Source of the DNA: CALCNS01 sp964425745
GTDB lineage: Bacteria; Bacillota; JAAYKD01
Length of the DNA: 64,000 nucleotides
Assembly: GCA_964425745.1 (NCBI GenBank)
Contig: CAYRNW010000005.1
Span: 1-64,000, forward strand
Direction of reading: 5' to 3'
In this document: positions 55,570-63,577 of the stretch, one piece after another
Numbering within the stretch: the first letter of the stretch is position 1
How the letters are laid out: every line of letters starts with the position of its first letter
Translations under genes and position numbers: made by a program
Notes under the pieces: generated by a model
Databases searched by the model: none
Seen by the model: only the letters and a program-made list of their open reading frames with translations
What the model was told of the DNA's origin: nothing

Positions 55570-56304
55570 TCACATTCGTAAGAGGCCACCGTTGGGGCTT
55601 ATCGATTGACCGGTTATGTAAGACGCCTCCTCCGAAGCAAGAAAACGAACTAAGCTGGCAACTTCCTCTGGGTTTCCCAAACGAAGTAGGGGGATTTCTT
55701 CTGCCAAATCGGCTAGTTCTTGTGAGGAATATTGTGCATTCATGGGCGTGTCAATAACACCGGGGGAGATACAATTCACTCGAATCCCACAAGGGCCAAC
55801 CTCCGCAGCCAATGCTTTGCTAAAACCGATGATTGCGGCTTTGGTCGCAGAATAAGCGACTTCGCAAGATGCGCCACACATGCCCCATATGGATGAAATG
55901 TTGATAATGTTTCCACACTTTTTTTGAATCATTCCGGGCAAGACTCCTTGCGTTGTAGTAAAAACTGAGGTTAAATTGATTTGCAATAAATCTTGCCATT
56001 GTTTTGGAGTCATCTCTTGAATCAAACCACTATGACCAAGTCCGGCATTATTCACCAAAAGATCAACACTACCCAGTTGTTCTAAAGCAGAGGACATCAT
56101 CTGATCGATTTGCGGTTGCTCTCTAAAATCTGCTTGATAAAGTAGAACTGGGATTCCTTCTTGTTTTAGAAGTTGCACTAAATTCGTGAACTCCGGGTTT
56201 TCTCGGCGGTAATGCAAAAACAAAAGAGAATCTTTGGTTGCAAGAGCTTGGGTTATGGCACGTCCGATACTCCCGGAGGCACCGGTGATGATAATTTTTT
56301 TCAT
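55570..56304 (-). CDS. SDR family oxidoreductase (FabG-like)
   Basis: A 244-residue short-chain dehydrogenase. Cofactor motif ITGASGSIGRAI, NNAGLGHSG, catalytic Ser in INISSIWG and Tyr-x-x-x-Lys in YSATKAAIIGFS, and C-terminal SYITGQSISPNGG. Closest in pattern to 3-oxoacyl-ACP reductases, but outside a fatty acid cluster the substrate is open. TAGGAGAAGATC precedes the start. It ends 3 bases from the convergent kinase stop and lies between the kinase and its likely regulator. Confidence 0.9.
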   Translation of the reverse strand: MKKIIITGASGSIGRAITQALATKDSLLFLHYRRENPEFTNLVQLLKQEGIPVLLYQADFREQPQIDQMMSSALEQLGSVDLLVNNAGLGHSGLIQEMTPKQWQDLLQINLTSVFTTTQGVLPGMIQKKCGNIINISSIWGMCGASCEVAYSATKAAIIGFSKALAAEVGPCGIRVNCISPGVIDTPMNAQYSSQELADLAEEIPLLRLGNPEEVASLVRFLASEEASYITGQSISPNGGLLRM

Positions 56305-56314
56305 GATCTTCTCC

Positions 56315-56351
56315 TAAAAAAAGACGCTCCCACTTACGGAAGCGTCTTTTT
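56315..56351 (-). terminator. Terminator behind the response regulator gene
   Basis: Read on the minus strand: AAAAAGACGCTTCC, loop GTAAGT, GGGAGCGTCTTTTTTT, with one G:T pair. It separates the response regulator from the FabG-like gene, so the latter needs its own promoter or read-through. Confidence 0.82.
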
Positions 56352-56359
56352 GAATTTCA

Positions 56360-57292
56360 TTAATCTCTGGCTTGTTGCTGAACTTCAATGAGTAAAGCTT
56401 CCAAGAATTTTTTTACGTTGATTTTGCCATGGTAGGGAGACTCTTGACGCAAGTAACGCATTTCATTGCGAACTTCAGAGAAATCAAACAAACGGTTGGC
56501 ATAAGTATTGAATAATTGATGACCGTAGTCTTCAATTCCCAAAGCTGCTACGTTATGTAATGCAGCACCTACAGCACGACGAACGCGTTGTTCAATAGCT
56601 TTTTCGTCATAAGAGGGACCCTTTTCCTGAGTCTTTTCATACTGCTCGCGGACGGATTTGTAAACCGATTGCAAATGATGCAACTGGATCAACCCTTCGC
56701 CCGGTTCGTAATCTTCTAAGAGGAAAAGAATGATGGTGATGATATCACGACATCCGGCTTCACCTAAAACGCCTAAGTCCGATAAAATACGGAGTAAGAC
56801 TTTGCGGGCACGGTCAATATCGAAGGTGTTTGCTCTTCTGGCAGCTTCCATAGCAACTGTGAGATCACCCGGCTCTAAATTGCTGACGGAACTACGGATT
56901 GTGGCAATGGCTTCTTGCAGTTGCATTTTTTCCATAACAGATTTAATGACCGAAACGATTTCAACTTTGTTCAACGGTTTGTGGACAAAGAATTCAATTC
57001 CGCTCGCATAGGCCTGGCCGATTAGGGTTTGTTCTGAAACTTGAGAAATCATAATGAACTGACCATTATAATTTTTCTCGCGTAAATGTTGGATGGTTTG
57101 TACACCGTCTTGATTCGGAAGGAGGAGGTCAATTAGAACCACATCGGGGTCCATATTCGAAATTTCGACTTCGGCTTTTTCTCCGTCGTCTGCTTGGCCG
57201 ATGACACGACCGAGTTCGTCCCCTTCAATAATTTTATGAAGAATACGGCGAATGCTGGGATCGTCATCCACTAAATAAAAAGTTCTTTTCAT
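56360..57292 (-). CDS. Response regulator with YcbB/GlnL-type output domain
   Basis: A 310-residue regulator. Receiver domain (~1-120): YLVDDDPSIRRIL acidic pocket, phospho-Asp in PDVVLIDLLLPNQDG, and the Lys of FFVHKPLNK. Residues ~150-300 match the YcbB output domain seen in B. subtilis GlnL rather than a classical winged helix: VLLRILSDLGVLGEAGCRDI-like helix (RILSDLGVLGEAGCRDIITI), RVRRAVGAALHNVAALGIED and YANRLFDFSEVRNEMRYL. Partner is most likely the kinase at 54.1-55.6 kb. GAAAGGTGAG precedes the start. Confidence 0.85.
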   Translation of the reverse strand: MKRTFYLVDDDPSIRRILHKIIEGDELGRVIGQADDGEKAEVEISNMDPDVVLIDLLLPNQDGVQTIQHLREKNYNGQFIMISQVSEQTLIGQAYASGIEFFVHKPLNKVEIVSVIKSVMEKMQLQEAIATIRSSVSNLEPGDLTVAMEAARRANTFDIDRARKVLLRILSDLGVLGEAGCRDIITIILFLLEDYEPGEGLIQLHHLQSVYKSVREQYEKTQEKGPSYDEKAIEQRVRRAVGAALHNVAALGIEDYGHQLFNTYANRLFDFSEVRNEMRYLRQESPYHGKINVKKFLEALLIEVQQQARD

Positions 57293-57673
57293 GATATTCT
57301 CACCTTTCGTATAATTTCAAAATTTGTAGTTTGTTATTATAAGTCTTAGTATAACACTTCTCGTTAGGGAAATAAAGGGGTTTTGTAATAAAAATTTGAA
57401 GAATTTTGTATCTTAGCTTTCGATATAAATTGGATCATTTCGAGCTGCGACCATTAGTCAAATTTTTCCGATACCGCAGTATTGTAACACGCCTCGTTAC
57501 AAGAATCAATTGTTATTTTAACGGGTCATAGGGGATTTTTCGGTAGAAATGAATGCTTTGGGTGGAAAAATAATAGATTATATACCACACAAAATCCGTG
57601 TTGCGATACAAAGAGGAGATGAGGGGTTTGAACAAGAAATTAACAAGAAATCAACGAAAAATGAGGCATCACC
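57293..57673. other. Regulatory spacer between divergent response regulator and topB genes
   Basis: This 381-bp AT-rich spacer holds no gene of usual size. It contains an inverted repeat TTGTAAC (57482-57488) / GTTACAA (57496-57502) that could be an operator. Near topB is a strong ribosome site (GAGGAGATGAGGGG, ~57612-57625) serving a possible TTG-initiated 38-codon frame from 57628 that overlaps the start of topB in another frame. TATACT- and TATAAT-like boxes for the minus-strand gene lie near 57330-57355. Confidence 0.45.
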
Positions 57674-59896
57674 ATGAAGTCGTGTATGATTGCAGAGAAA
57701 CCTTCCGTTGCTGCCGATATCGCTACAACGTTAGGAAATTTTAAAAGAGAAAAAGGTTATTTTGAAAGCCCTAACATGATCATTACTTGGTCTGTTGGCC
57801 ATTTAGTCCAATTGGTTCCACCCCATTCCTACACTCCTTTGTGGAAAGCTTGGAAGCGGGATACGTTACCGATGATTCCGGAGCAATTTAAGTTAGAAAT
57901 AACCAAAAGTGGATCAGCCCAGTTCAAAGTTATTAAAGCACTGATTACTCGCAACGATATTTCTTACTTGATTAATGCCTGCGATGCGGGGCGCGAAGGA
58001 GAATTGATTTTTCGCTACTTGATTCAACTTATAGGAAGCAGGTTACCGAGCAAACGCCTCTGGATCTCTTCTCTTACGCCTAGTGAAATAAAGAAAGGGA
58101 TTCATGCATTAGAGTTTCAAGCTTTCGATGAAATGAAGTATGAGCAGTTATATTACGCAGCCCGGGCTCGATCTGAGTCGGACTGGCTGGTGGGGATGAA
58201 TGCTTCTCGAGCTGTTACTTTGGGGCAAAGAAAGCAAGGGAATCGTCAAGTATACTCCATTGGACGAGTTCAAACTCCAACATTGGCTTTATTGGTTCGA
58301 AGAGAGGAGGAAATTCTAAATTTCGTTCCTCAAGCTTTTTGGAAGTTGATTGTAAATTTTCAAAGTGAGGTTGGAGGTTACGAAGGCTCCTGGTTTCGCG
58401 CAGAAGAGGATCGCTTCTTTAAAAAAGAAGAAGGGGAAGCGATCGCCTCCTTGATCAAAAATCAGCAAGGACTCGTCATCAACTATAAAAAGCAAGAGAA
58501 AAGAGAATCCCCACCACAATTATTCGATTTAACAACCCTGCAAAGGGAAATGAATCGTAGAGTCGGCTTTTCAGCAGCGAAAACCTTAAGCATTGCTCAA
58601 GCATTATATGAGAAGCACAAAGTAATCACCTATCCTCGGACCGATTCACGCTATTTATCACCCGATATTATCGCAAGCTTTTCCAAAAGGTTACAAGCGA
58701 TGATTATGCCAGAGCACCGGGAAACTATTGAAGCGATTTTGAAGAAGATTCCTCATTTGGGAGGAAGGTATATCAACTCAACTAAGGTTCGAGATCATCA
58801 TGCTATAATCCCAACGGAAGTGCCGGTTCGACGCGAGCGATTATCGAAAGATGAATTGCTGGTGTTGTCGGCCATCCATGTTCAATTTATCGGAATTTTT
58901 TTGGAGGATGCGCTGTGGGAGGAACGCGAAGCAATCACGGTTGTTAAAGAGGAGTCTTTTAAAAGCAAGAGTAGAAGTCTGCAAAAAGCGGGTTGGCGAA
59001 TCTTATTGAAGAGTGAAAGCAAAGAAGAGGTACGCACCCTTCCGGAGTTAAGAAAAGGAGTGGCAGTAAGAGTTGAAAACTACCGCTTAACGGAAGGGGT
59101 GACTCAAGCTCCACCGCGACACACCGAAGGAAGTCTTTTAGGAGAAATGGAAAGAGCAGGAAAAAAACTGGAAGATGAAACTTTGCAAGAAGTCATGAAG
59201 GATCATGGCTTGGGAACTCCTGCGACTCGTGCGGCAATTCTAGAACGTCTCAAAGCAATGAAATATTGTACAAACCAAGGAAAGCAATTGGTGCCAACCT
59301 CAAAAGGAATGGCTTTGGTTCGTGATCTCCCAACACCGGAGCTTCTTTCAGCTGAAATGACAGGGCATTGGGAATTCCGCTTACTTCAAATTCAACTCGG
59401 ACTGGAAACGCCAGACCAATTCATGCAGGATATGAAAAAGCTGACCCAGCAACTGGTCGTTTCGTGTTATCAAGCTCCTCTTATGAAAGAAGAGGTCGGG
59501 CTGAAAGGCGGAAGCGAGCAGGAAACACAGGTCAAGACAACTAAAACAACAAAATCAACTCATACAACGACTTCCTCCGTTTCTGAGTTGACGTGCCCAC
59601 TCTGTGCTTCCCCTTTGAAAGAAAATAGCAAAGCGGTTTACTGCAGTCGTTGGAATCAAGACCCCGCTTGTCCGTTTACGGTTTGGAAGACGATTGCAGG
59701 GAAGACTCTAACGGAATTACAAATGAAACGACTACTCCAAAAGGGTCAAACCGGTCTTTTGCGAGGGTTTCGATCCAAACAAAAGAAAAGTTTTTCTGCA
59801 AATCTGATCCTAAAAGACGGAAAAGTTGAGTTTGAATTTAATTCTGAGCCAGAAATTCGCAAGAAGAAGGATTCCACTTTGCTGAAGCATAATTAA
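57674..59896 (+). CDS. topB: DNA topoisomerase III
   Basis: A 740-residue type IA topoisomerase that passes single strands and decatenates. TOPRIM domain with MIAEKPSVAADIA and NACDAGREGELIFRY; active-site Tyr320 in VITYPRTDSRYL; IGRVQTPTLALLV and DHGLGTPATRAAILERL typical of TopB. The C-terminus has a Ser/Thr-rich linker and a zinc-ribbon-like CPLCASPL...C...C module followed by a basic segment. ATG 57674 has GAGG 7 bases upstream. Stand-alone gene, and no conjugative element genes are near. Confidence 0.93.
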   Translation: MKSCMIAEKPSVAADIATTLGNFKREKGYFESPNMIITWSVGHLVQLVPPHSYTPLWKAWKRDTLPMIPEQFKLEITKSGSAQFKVIKALITRNDISYLINACDAGREGELIFRYLIQLIGSRLPSKRLWISSLTPSEIKKGIHALEFQAFDEMKYEQLYYAARARSESDWLVGMNASRAVTLGQRKQGNRQVYSIGRVQTPTLALLVRREEEILNFVPQAFWKLIVNFQSEVGGYEGSWFRAEEDRFFKKEEGEAIASLIKNQQGLVINYKKQEKRESPPQLFDLTTLQREMNRRVGFSAAKTLSIAQALYEKHKVITYPRTDSRYLSPDIIASFSKRLQAMIMPEHRETIEAILKKIPHLGGRYINSTKVRDHHAIIPTEVPVRRERLSKDELLVLSAIHVQFIGIFLEDALWEEREAITVVKEESFKSKSRSLQKAGWRILLKSESKEEVRTLPELRKGVAVRVENYRLTEGVTQAPPRHTEGSLLGEMERAGKKLEDETLQEVMKDHGLGTPATRAAILERLKAMKYCTNQGKQLVPTSKGMALVRDLPTPELLSAEMTGHWEFRLLQIQLGLETPDQFMQDMKKLTQQLVVSCYQAPLMKEEVGLKGGSEQETQVKTTKTTKSTHTTTSSVSELTCPLCASPLKENSKAVYCSRWNQDPACPFTVWKTIAGKTLTELQMKRLLQKGQTGLLRGFRSKQKKSFSANLILKDGKVEFEFNSEPEIRKKKDSTLLKHN

Positions 59897-59963
59897 TCGT
59901 ATAGAGCCTATTTAATGATGGACCGTCGTACTTTAATCCTATTTTATTCTTTCTAAAAAGACA

Positions 59964-59992
59964 TAGACAAGAAAGAGAAAGTATGATAATAT
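59964..59992 (+). promoter_or_regulatory. Probable promoter of the tRNA-Leu genes
   Basis: TAGACA (59964-59969), 17-bp spacer, TAATAT (59987-59992), 46 bases before the first tRNA. It differs from consensus at three positions in all. Confidence 0.45.
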
Positions 59993-60038
59993 GGAGTCCG
60001 TCAAAAGCCGAATCCACGTGTTCGCTTTTGCTTTAAAA

Positions 60039-60125
<87 letters not shown>

Positions 60126-60130
60126 CATAT

Positions 60131-60213
60131 GTCGGGATGGCGGAACTGGCAGACGCGTACGTTTGAGGGGCGTATGGGCAACCGTGTGGGTTCAAGTCCC
60201 ACTCTCGACACCA
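60131..60213 (+). tRNA. tRNA-Leu (anticodon GAG)
   Basis: An 83-base class II tRNA with encoded CCA. Acceptor GTCGGGA pairs with TCTCGAC (one G:T), discriminator A. Anticodon arm TACGT-TTGAGGG-GCGTA gives GAG, reading CUC/CUU. T-arm is TGGGTTCAAGTCCCA. It follows the first tRNA-Leu by 5 bases, so both are in one transcript. Confidence 0.94.
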
Positions 60214-60216
60214 GAT

Positions 60217-60247
60217 TGGGCTCTGGCAAGACCAGGGCCCATTATCT
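60217..60247 (+). terminator. Probable terminator of the tRNA pair
   Basis: TGGGCTCTGG (60217-60226) pairs with CCAGGGCCCA (60232-60241) with one T:G pair, followed by TTATCTT. It lies 4 bases after the second tRNA and before the ABC transporter genes. Confidence 0.6.
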
Positions 60248-60300
60248 TCATCTTGAATGCATAAATATTCACAAAAATACATACTTATGGAGGGAGTCAA

Positions 60301-61281
60301 ATGGCAGATAAGCTATTGGACATTCGCAATTTATCCACTTATTTTTATACCGGTGAGGGAGTCGTCAAAGCAGTGGATGACGTTAGTTTTCACATTATGG
60401 AAGGTGAAACTTTGGCGGTTGTGGGAGAATCCGGATGCGGTAAATCGGTGACCAGTTTGTCTGTTATGAGACTCATCCCATGGCCTCCCGGTAAAATCGT
60501 CGGCGGAGAGATCGATTTTCAAGGAAAGAACATTTTATCGATGAGTGATCGCGAAATGCAATCGATCCGCGGCAATGAAATTTCGATGATTTTTCAGGAA
60601 CCTATGACCTCATTGAATCCGGTATATACAGTTGGCTTCCAAATTTCCGAGGCCCTAGAATTACATCAAAAAATGAATTCACAACAAGCCATGACCAAAG
60701 CGATAGAAATGTTGCGGCTGGTCGGTATTCCTTTGCCCGAGAAAAGGGTTTATGAGTATCCACATCAATTGTCAGGAGGAATGCGACAACGTGTGATGAT
60801 TGCCATGGCATTGGCCTGCAATCCGCGGCTTTTGATTGCCGATGAACCGACCACAGCGCTGGACGTGACAATCCAAGCCCAAATTCTAGATCTTTTGCGG
60901 AAACTGAAAGAAGAATTGGGCATGGCAATATTATTGATTACCCATGATTTAGGTGTCGTTGCCGAAATGGCACAACGCGTTGTGGTGATGTATGCCGGAA
61001 AAGTTGTAGAAGAAGCCGATGTGGTTTCAATTTTCTCAACACCGTATCATCCCTACACACAAGGGTTGTTGATGTCAATTCCAAAATTGACAACACGAGA
61101 CGAAAAACTTCACGTTATTGAAGGTGTTGTACCAAATCCGGTTCATATGCCACAGGGATGCCGTTTCCGTCCCCGCTGCCCTTATGCTACGCCGCAATGT
61201 CAAGAAAGCGAACCGCCATTGATGCAATATGGAACCAGAAAAGTTGCATGCTGGAATGCAAACCTACCGGAAGGGGTTTAG
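60301..61281 (+). CDS. Oligopeptide/dipeptide ABC transporter ATP-binding protein (DppD/OppD-like)
   Basis: A 326-residue ATPase. Walker A GESGCGKSVTSLS, Q-loop IFQEPMTSLNPV, signature LSGGMRQRVMIAMAL, Walker B LLIADEPTTALDVT and switch His ITHDLGVVAEM. The C-terminal oligopeptide-type extension has CRFRPRCPYATPQC, a cysteine motif that binds a 4Fe-4S cluster in some DppD. GGAGGGAG precedes the ATG. With the next gene it makes a DF heterodimer; no permease or binding-protein gene lies beside it. Confidence 0.93.
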   Translation: MADKLLDIRNLSTYFYTGEGVVKAVDDVSFHIMEGETLAVVGESGCGKSVTSLSVMRLIPWPPGKIVGGEIDFQGKNILSMSDREMQSIRGNEISMIFQEPMTSLNPVYTVGFQISEALELHQKMNSQQAMTKAIEMLRLVGIPLPEKRVYEYPHQLSGGMRQRVMIAMALACNPRLLIADEPTTALDVTIQAQILDLLRKLKEELGMAILLITHDLGVVAEMAQRVVVMYAGKVVEEADVVSIFSTPYHPYTQGLLMSIPKLTTRDEKLHVIEGVVPNPVHMPQGCRFRPRCPYATPQCQESEPPLMQYGTRKVACWNANLPEGV

Positions 61282-61284
61282 AAA

Positions 61285-62271
61285 ATGAATCAAGATATTT
61301 TATTAGATGTTAGGAATCTGAAAACGCATTTTCCAATCAAAAATGGTTTATTTTCTAAAGTTACTGGCTATGTTAAAGCGGTAGATGGGGTTAGTTTCAC
61401 CTTACACAAAGGGGAAACTTTAGGCTTGGTTGGGGAATCAGGTTGTGGAAAGACGACCACGGGAAAATCGATTTTGCGTCTCAATGAATATGCAACGGGT
61501 GAGGTTCTGTTCGAGGGCGTTGATATTATGAAACTCCCCAAAGAAGAAATGCGAAAGATGCGAAGACAAATGCAACTCATCTTTCAAGACCCATATTCTT
61601 CATTGAATCCGCGTCTATCGGTTGGACAAATCGTAGGCGAACCTTTAGAAATTCATGACATTGCGCATGGAACGGAAAAAGAAGCCCGGGTTAAGAAATT
61701 GTTGGAAGTGGTTGGCTTGTCACCGTATCATGCACGTCGTTATCCTCATGAGTTTTCAGGAGGGCAACGGCAGCGTATTGGTATCGCTCGTGCATTAGCT
61801 TTGAATCCAAAACTCATTGTTTGCGATGAGCCGGTTTCTGCACTAGATGTTTCGATTCAATCTCAAATCCTCAATTTGTTGGACGAGTTGCAAAATGAGT
61901 TCGACCTGACCTATTTGTTCATTGCTCATGGGTTGGCGGTCGTAAAACATATTTCAGATCGCGTTGGCGTTATGTATTTAGGTAAAATGGTCGAGTTGTG
62001 CGACAGCGATGAGCTTTACAAGAATCCGCTTCATCCCTATACGCAAGCACTCATGTCGGCGATTCCTATGCCTGATCCGACTCTGACCAGGCAGAGAATC
62101 ATTTTAGAGGGGGATGTTCCGAGCCCCGTCAATCCTCCAAAAGGCTGCAGATTCCATACTCGTTGCGTGAAGGCATTCGAACCGTGTTATCAAATCGAAC
62201 CCGAATGGAAGGACATGGGCAACGGTCATAGGGTTGCTTGTCATCTTTGCCAGTCCTCTCCTTCGTGTTAG
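61285..62271 (+). CDS. Oligopeptide/dipeptide ABC transporter ATP-binding protein (DppF/OppF-like)
   Basis: A 328-residue ATPase partner of the preceding one. Walker A GESGCGKTTTGKS, IFQDPYSSLNPRLSVGQIV, signature FSGGQRQRIGIARAL, Walker B LIVCDEPVSALDVS. At the switch position AHGLAVVKHI has Gly in place of the usual Asp of HDL. C-terminal GCRFHTRCVKAFEPC cysteine motif present. It starts 3 bases after the first gene's stop, with AAGGGG upstream. Confidence 0.93.
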   Translation: MNQDILLDVRNLKTHFPIKNGLFSKVTGYVKAVDGVSFTLHKGETLGLVGESGCGKTTTGKSILRLNEYATGEVLFEGVDIMKLPKEEMRKMRRQMQLIFQDPYSSLNPRLSVGQIVGEPLEIHDIAHGTEKEARVKKLLEVVGLSPYHARRYPHEFSGGQRQRIGIARALALNPKLIVCDEPVSALDVSIQSQILNLLDELQNEFDLTYLFIAHGLAVVKHISDRVGVMYLGKMVELCDSDELYKNPLHPYTQALMSAIPMPDPTLTRQRIILEGDVPSPVNPPKGCRFHTRCVKAFEPCYQIEPEWKDMGNGHRVACHLCQSSPSC

Positions 62272-62339
62272 TTTTTGTGTCAATTTTCTTCTGTGTTTTG
62301 TAGTAATTTCAGTTTACACAAAACATTTGGTGCGCGATT

Positions 62340-62393
62340 AACCCTCTTTCTTCGTTTACTACATTGAGTGGTATATGAAGAAAGAGGGTTTTT
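62340..62393 (+). terminator. Intrinsic terminator after the ABC ATPase pair
   Basis: Perfect 14-bp stem AACCCTCTTTCTTC (62340-62353) with GAAGAAAGAGGGTT (62377-62390), a 23-base loop and TTTTT at 62389-62393. It lies 69 bases after the second ATPase stop. Confidence 0.85.
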
Positions 62394-63082
62394 GTGTTGG
62401 CAACGATCTTGAACAATCGGTTCTATTACGCTATGCAGAAGGCTTTAAACAGATAGCGGTAAAAAAATTAATTTTTTTGTTTCAGTGTCCGCAAACGCTA
62501 TCTAACTCCGTTTACTATGGTGAAAGGCAAAAGGAGAAAGGAGGATACCATGAAACGAAAAAAACTTTAGGATACGTTGAGTTTTGATTTTCGGAATAGG
62601 GGTGAAAGAACTGAATACTGTTAGATTTGCCAGTAAAGAGTCTCGTGCATTTACAAAATCATTATAAGTCTTAATAATCAGCATTTTGTCACTATTTAGA
62701 TAAAATTGCTTTTTTGCGTAATAGGTCAAACTTCGCTAACGAGATATATCACAAACTAGTAAAGATTCATCGCATGGTTGTTAAAAATATGATAAAAACG
62801 GTAATAATTCCTTGTAAATGCGAGAATTCGGCAAGATTTCGCATGCACAAAATATGAAATTAATAGCACAATATAGTATTGTGTTATATTGACTATTCAA
62901 TTTGAATTATATATAATTATATCGAACTTTCGGTAATTACTCCTGCAAAGATGAGAGAAGCTTTCTATTTCTTCGTAGAAAAATCTACTATAATGCGATT
63001 CAGTTAGGAGGGGTAGAACAATAAGGTTAAACGAAAGGAACTATAAATGCTACTATTCTAAAATACGAGGAGGGTATTTAGT
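62394..63082. other. AT-rich intergenic region with palindromes and mini-ORFs
   Basis: No gene of normal size is supported in these 689 bases. Visible elements: an outer repeat AGATAGCG (62451-62458) / CGCTATCT (62496-62503) around an A/T-palindrome; a six-codon frame with a strong AAAGGAGG site (62550-62570, MKRKKL), like the start of a lost secreted protein; a palindrome CACAATA-TAG-TATTGTG (62867-62883); the promoter at 62889-62917; a TATAAT at 62989; an orphan GGAGGGG (63007-63013) with no start codon; and a four-codon frame (63047-63061). Confidence 0.55.
62867..62917 (+). promoter_or_regulatory. Strong sigma-A promoter with adjacent palindrome
   Basis: TTGACT (62889-62894), 17-bp spacer, perfect TATAAT (62912-62917). 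The palindrome CACAATA-TAG-TATTGTG (62867-62883) lies just upstream of the -35, and ATTCAA-T-TTGAAT lies in the spacer. Both could be operators. The transcript would have a ~160-base leader before the lipoprotein gene. Confidence 0.7.
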
Positions 63083-63520
63083 ATGGTGAAGATTCCGAAA
63101 TTCATAGTTTTGGTTATTACTCTTGCTTTGACGCTTTCGATGGTGGGGTGTAGTCAAGCGGATACACCCGAGAATAATAATGAAGGAGTGAAAACATCCG
63201 GTAATGACGTAGTAGTTGTGAACGAATCTACGAGTGACAAAATTGAAGCAAAGCCCAATAGCGCTCCATCAGATGAGATAGTAGCATTTATCTCCGAAGC
63301 TGAAGAATTAGTTAAGTCTGTTAATCAGGTTGACGAGTTACGGAGGTTACTATTTGAATATGAATTCGTTACCGATGTGCAAGTTTTCCGAAACGACAGC
63401 GATTCCCAAAACGCAAAGCTTCAGATTACCGAGGGTAAGGTGGAAAAAGGAACTGTAGTAATTGTATTCTATGGTGAAAACGGCGAGTCTTGGATTCAGT
63501 ACACGAGACATAAGACTTAA
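63083..63520 (+). CDS. Small putative lipoprotein
   Basis: A 145-residue exported protein. The signal peptide ends in a good lipobox, LSMVGC, placing the lipidated Cys at residue 23. An Asn/Ser/Glu-rich linker follows (~24-65). The globular part (~68-145) has EELVKSVNQVDEL, VTDVQVF, GTVVIVFYGENGESWIQYTR. No family recognised. The C-terminal half is similar to the product of the next, frameshifted gene, so they are paralogues. GAGGAGGG precedes the ATG, and a strong promoter lies ~165 bases upstream. Confidence 0.75.
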   Translation: MVKIPKFIVLVITLALTLSMVGCSQADTPENNNEGVKTSGNDVVVVNESTSDKIEAKPNSAPSDEIVAFISEAEELVKSVNQVDELRRLLFEYEFVTDVQVFRNDSDSQNAKLQITEGKVEKGTVVIVFYGENGESWIQYTRHKT

Positions 63521-63577
63521 TACGAATTGATTTCATAAGAGGTTTTACTGAAGTCTAAAAAATAGGGAGGGTTTATT

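Noticed and set aside
57674..59896. topB as a marker of an integrated conjugative element.
   Set aside because: No integrase, relaxase, type IV secretion genes or attachment repeats are visible around it.
62375..62587. Possible 70-residue protein after the ABC ATPase terminator.
   Set aside because: Its ATG lies inside the terminator hairpin, there is no ribosome site and the composition is not protein-like.
62602..62667. GTG-started 21-codon frame (KELNTVRFASKES).
   Set aside because: The AGGG before it has no spacing to the start codon, and no homologous continuation is seen after the stop.
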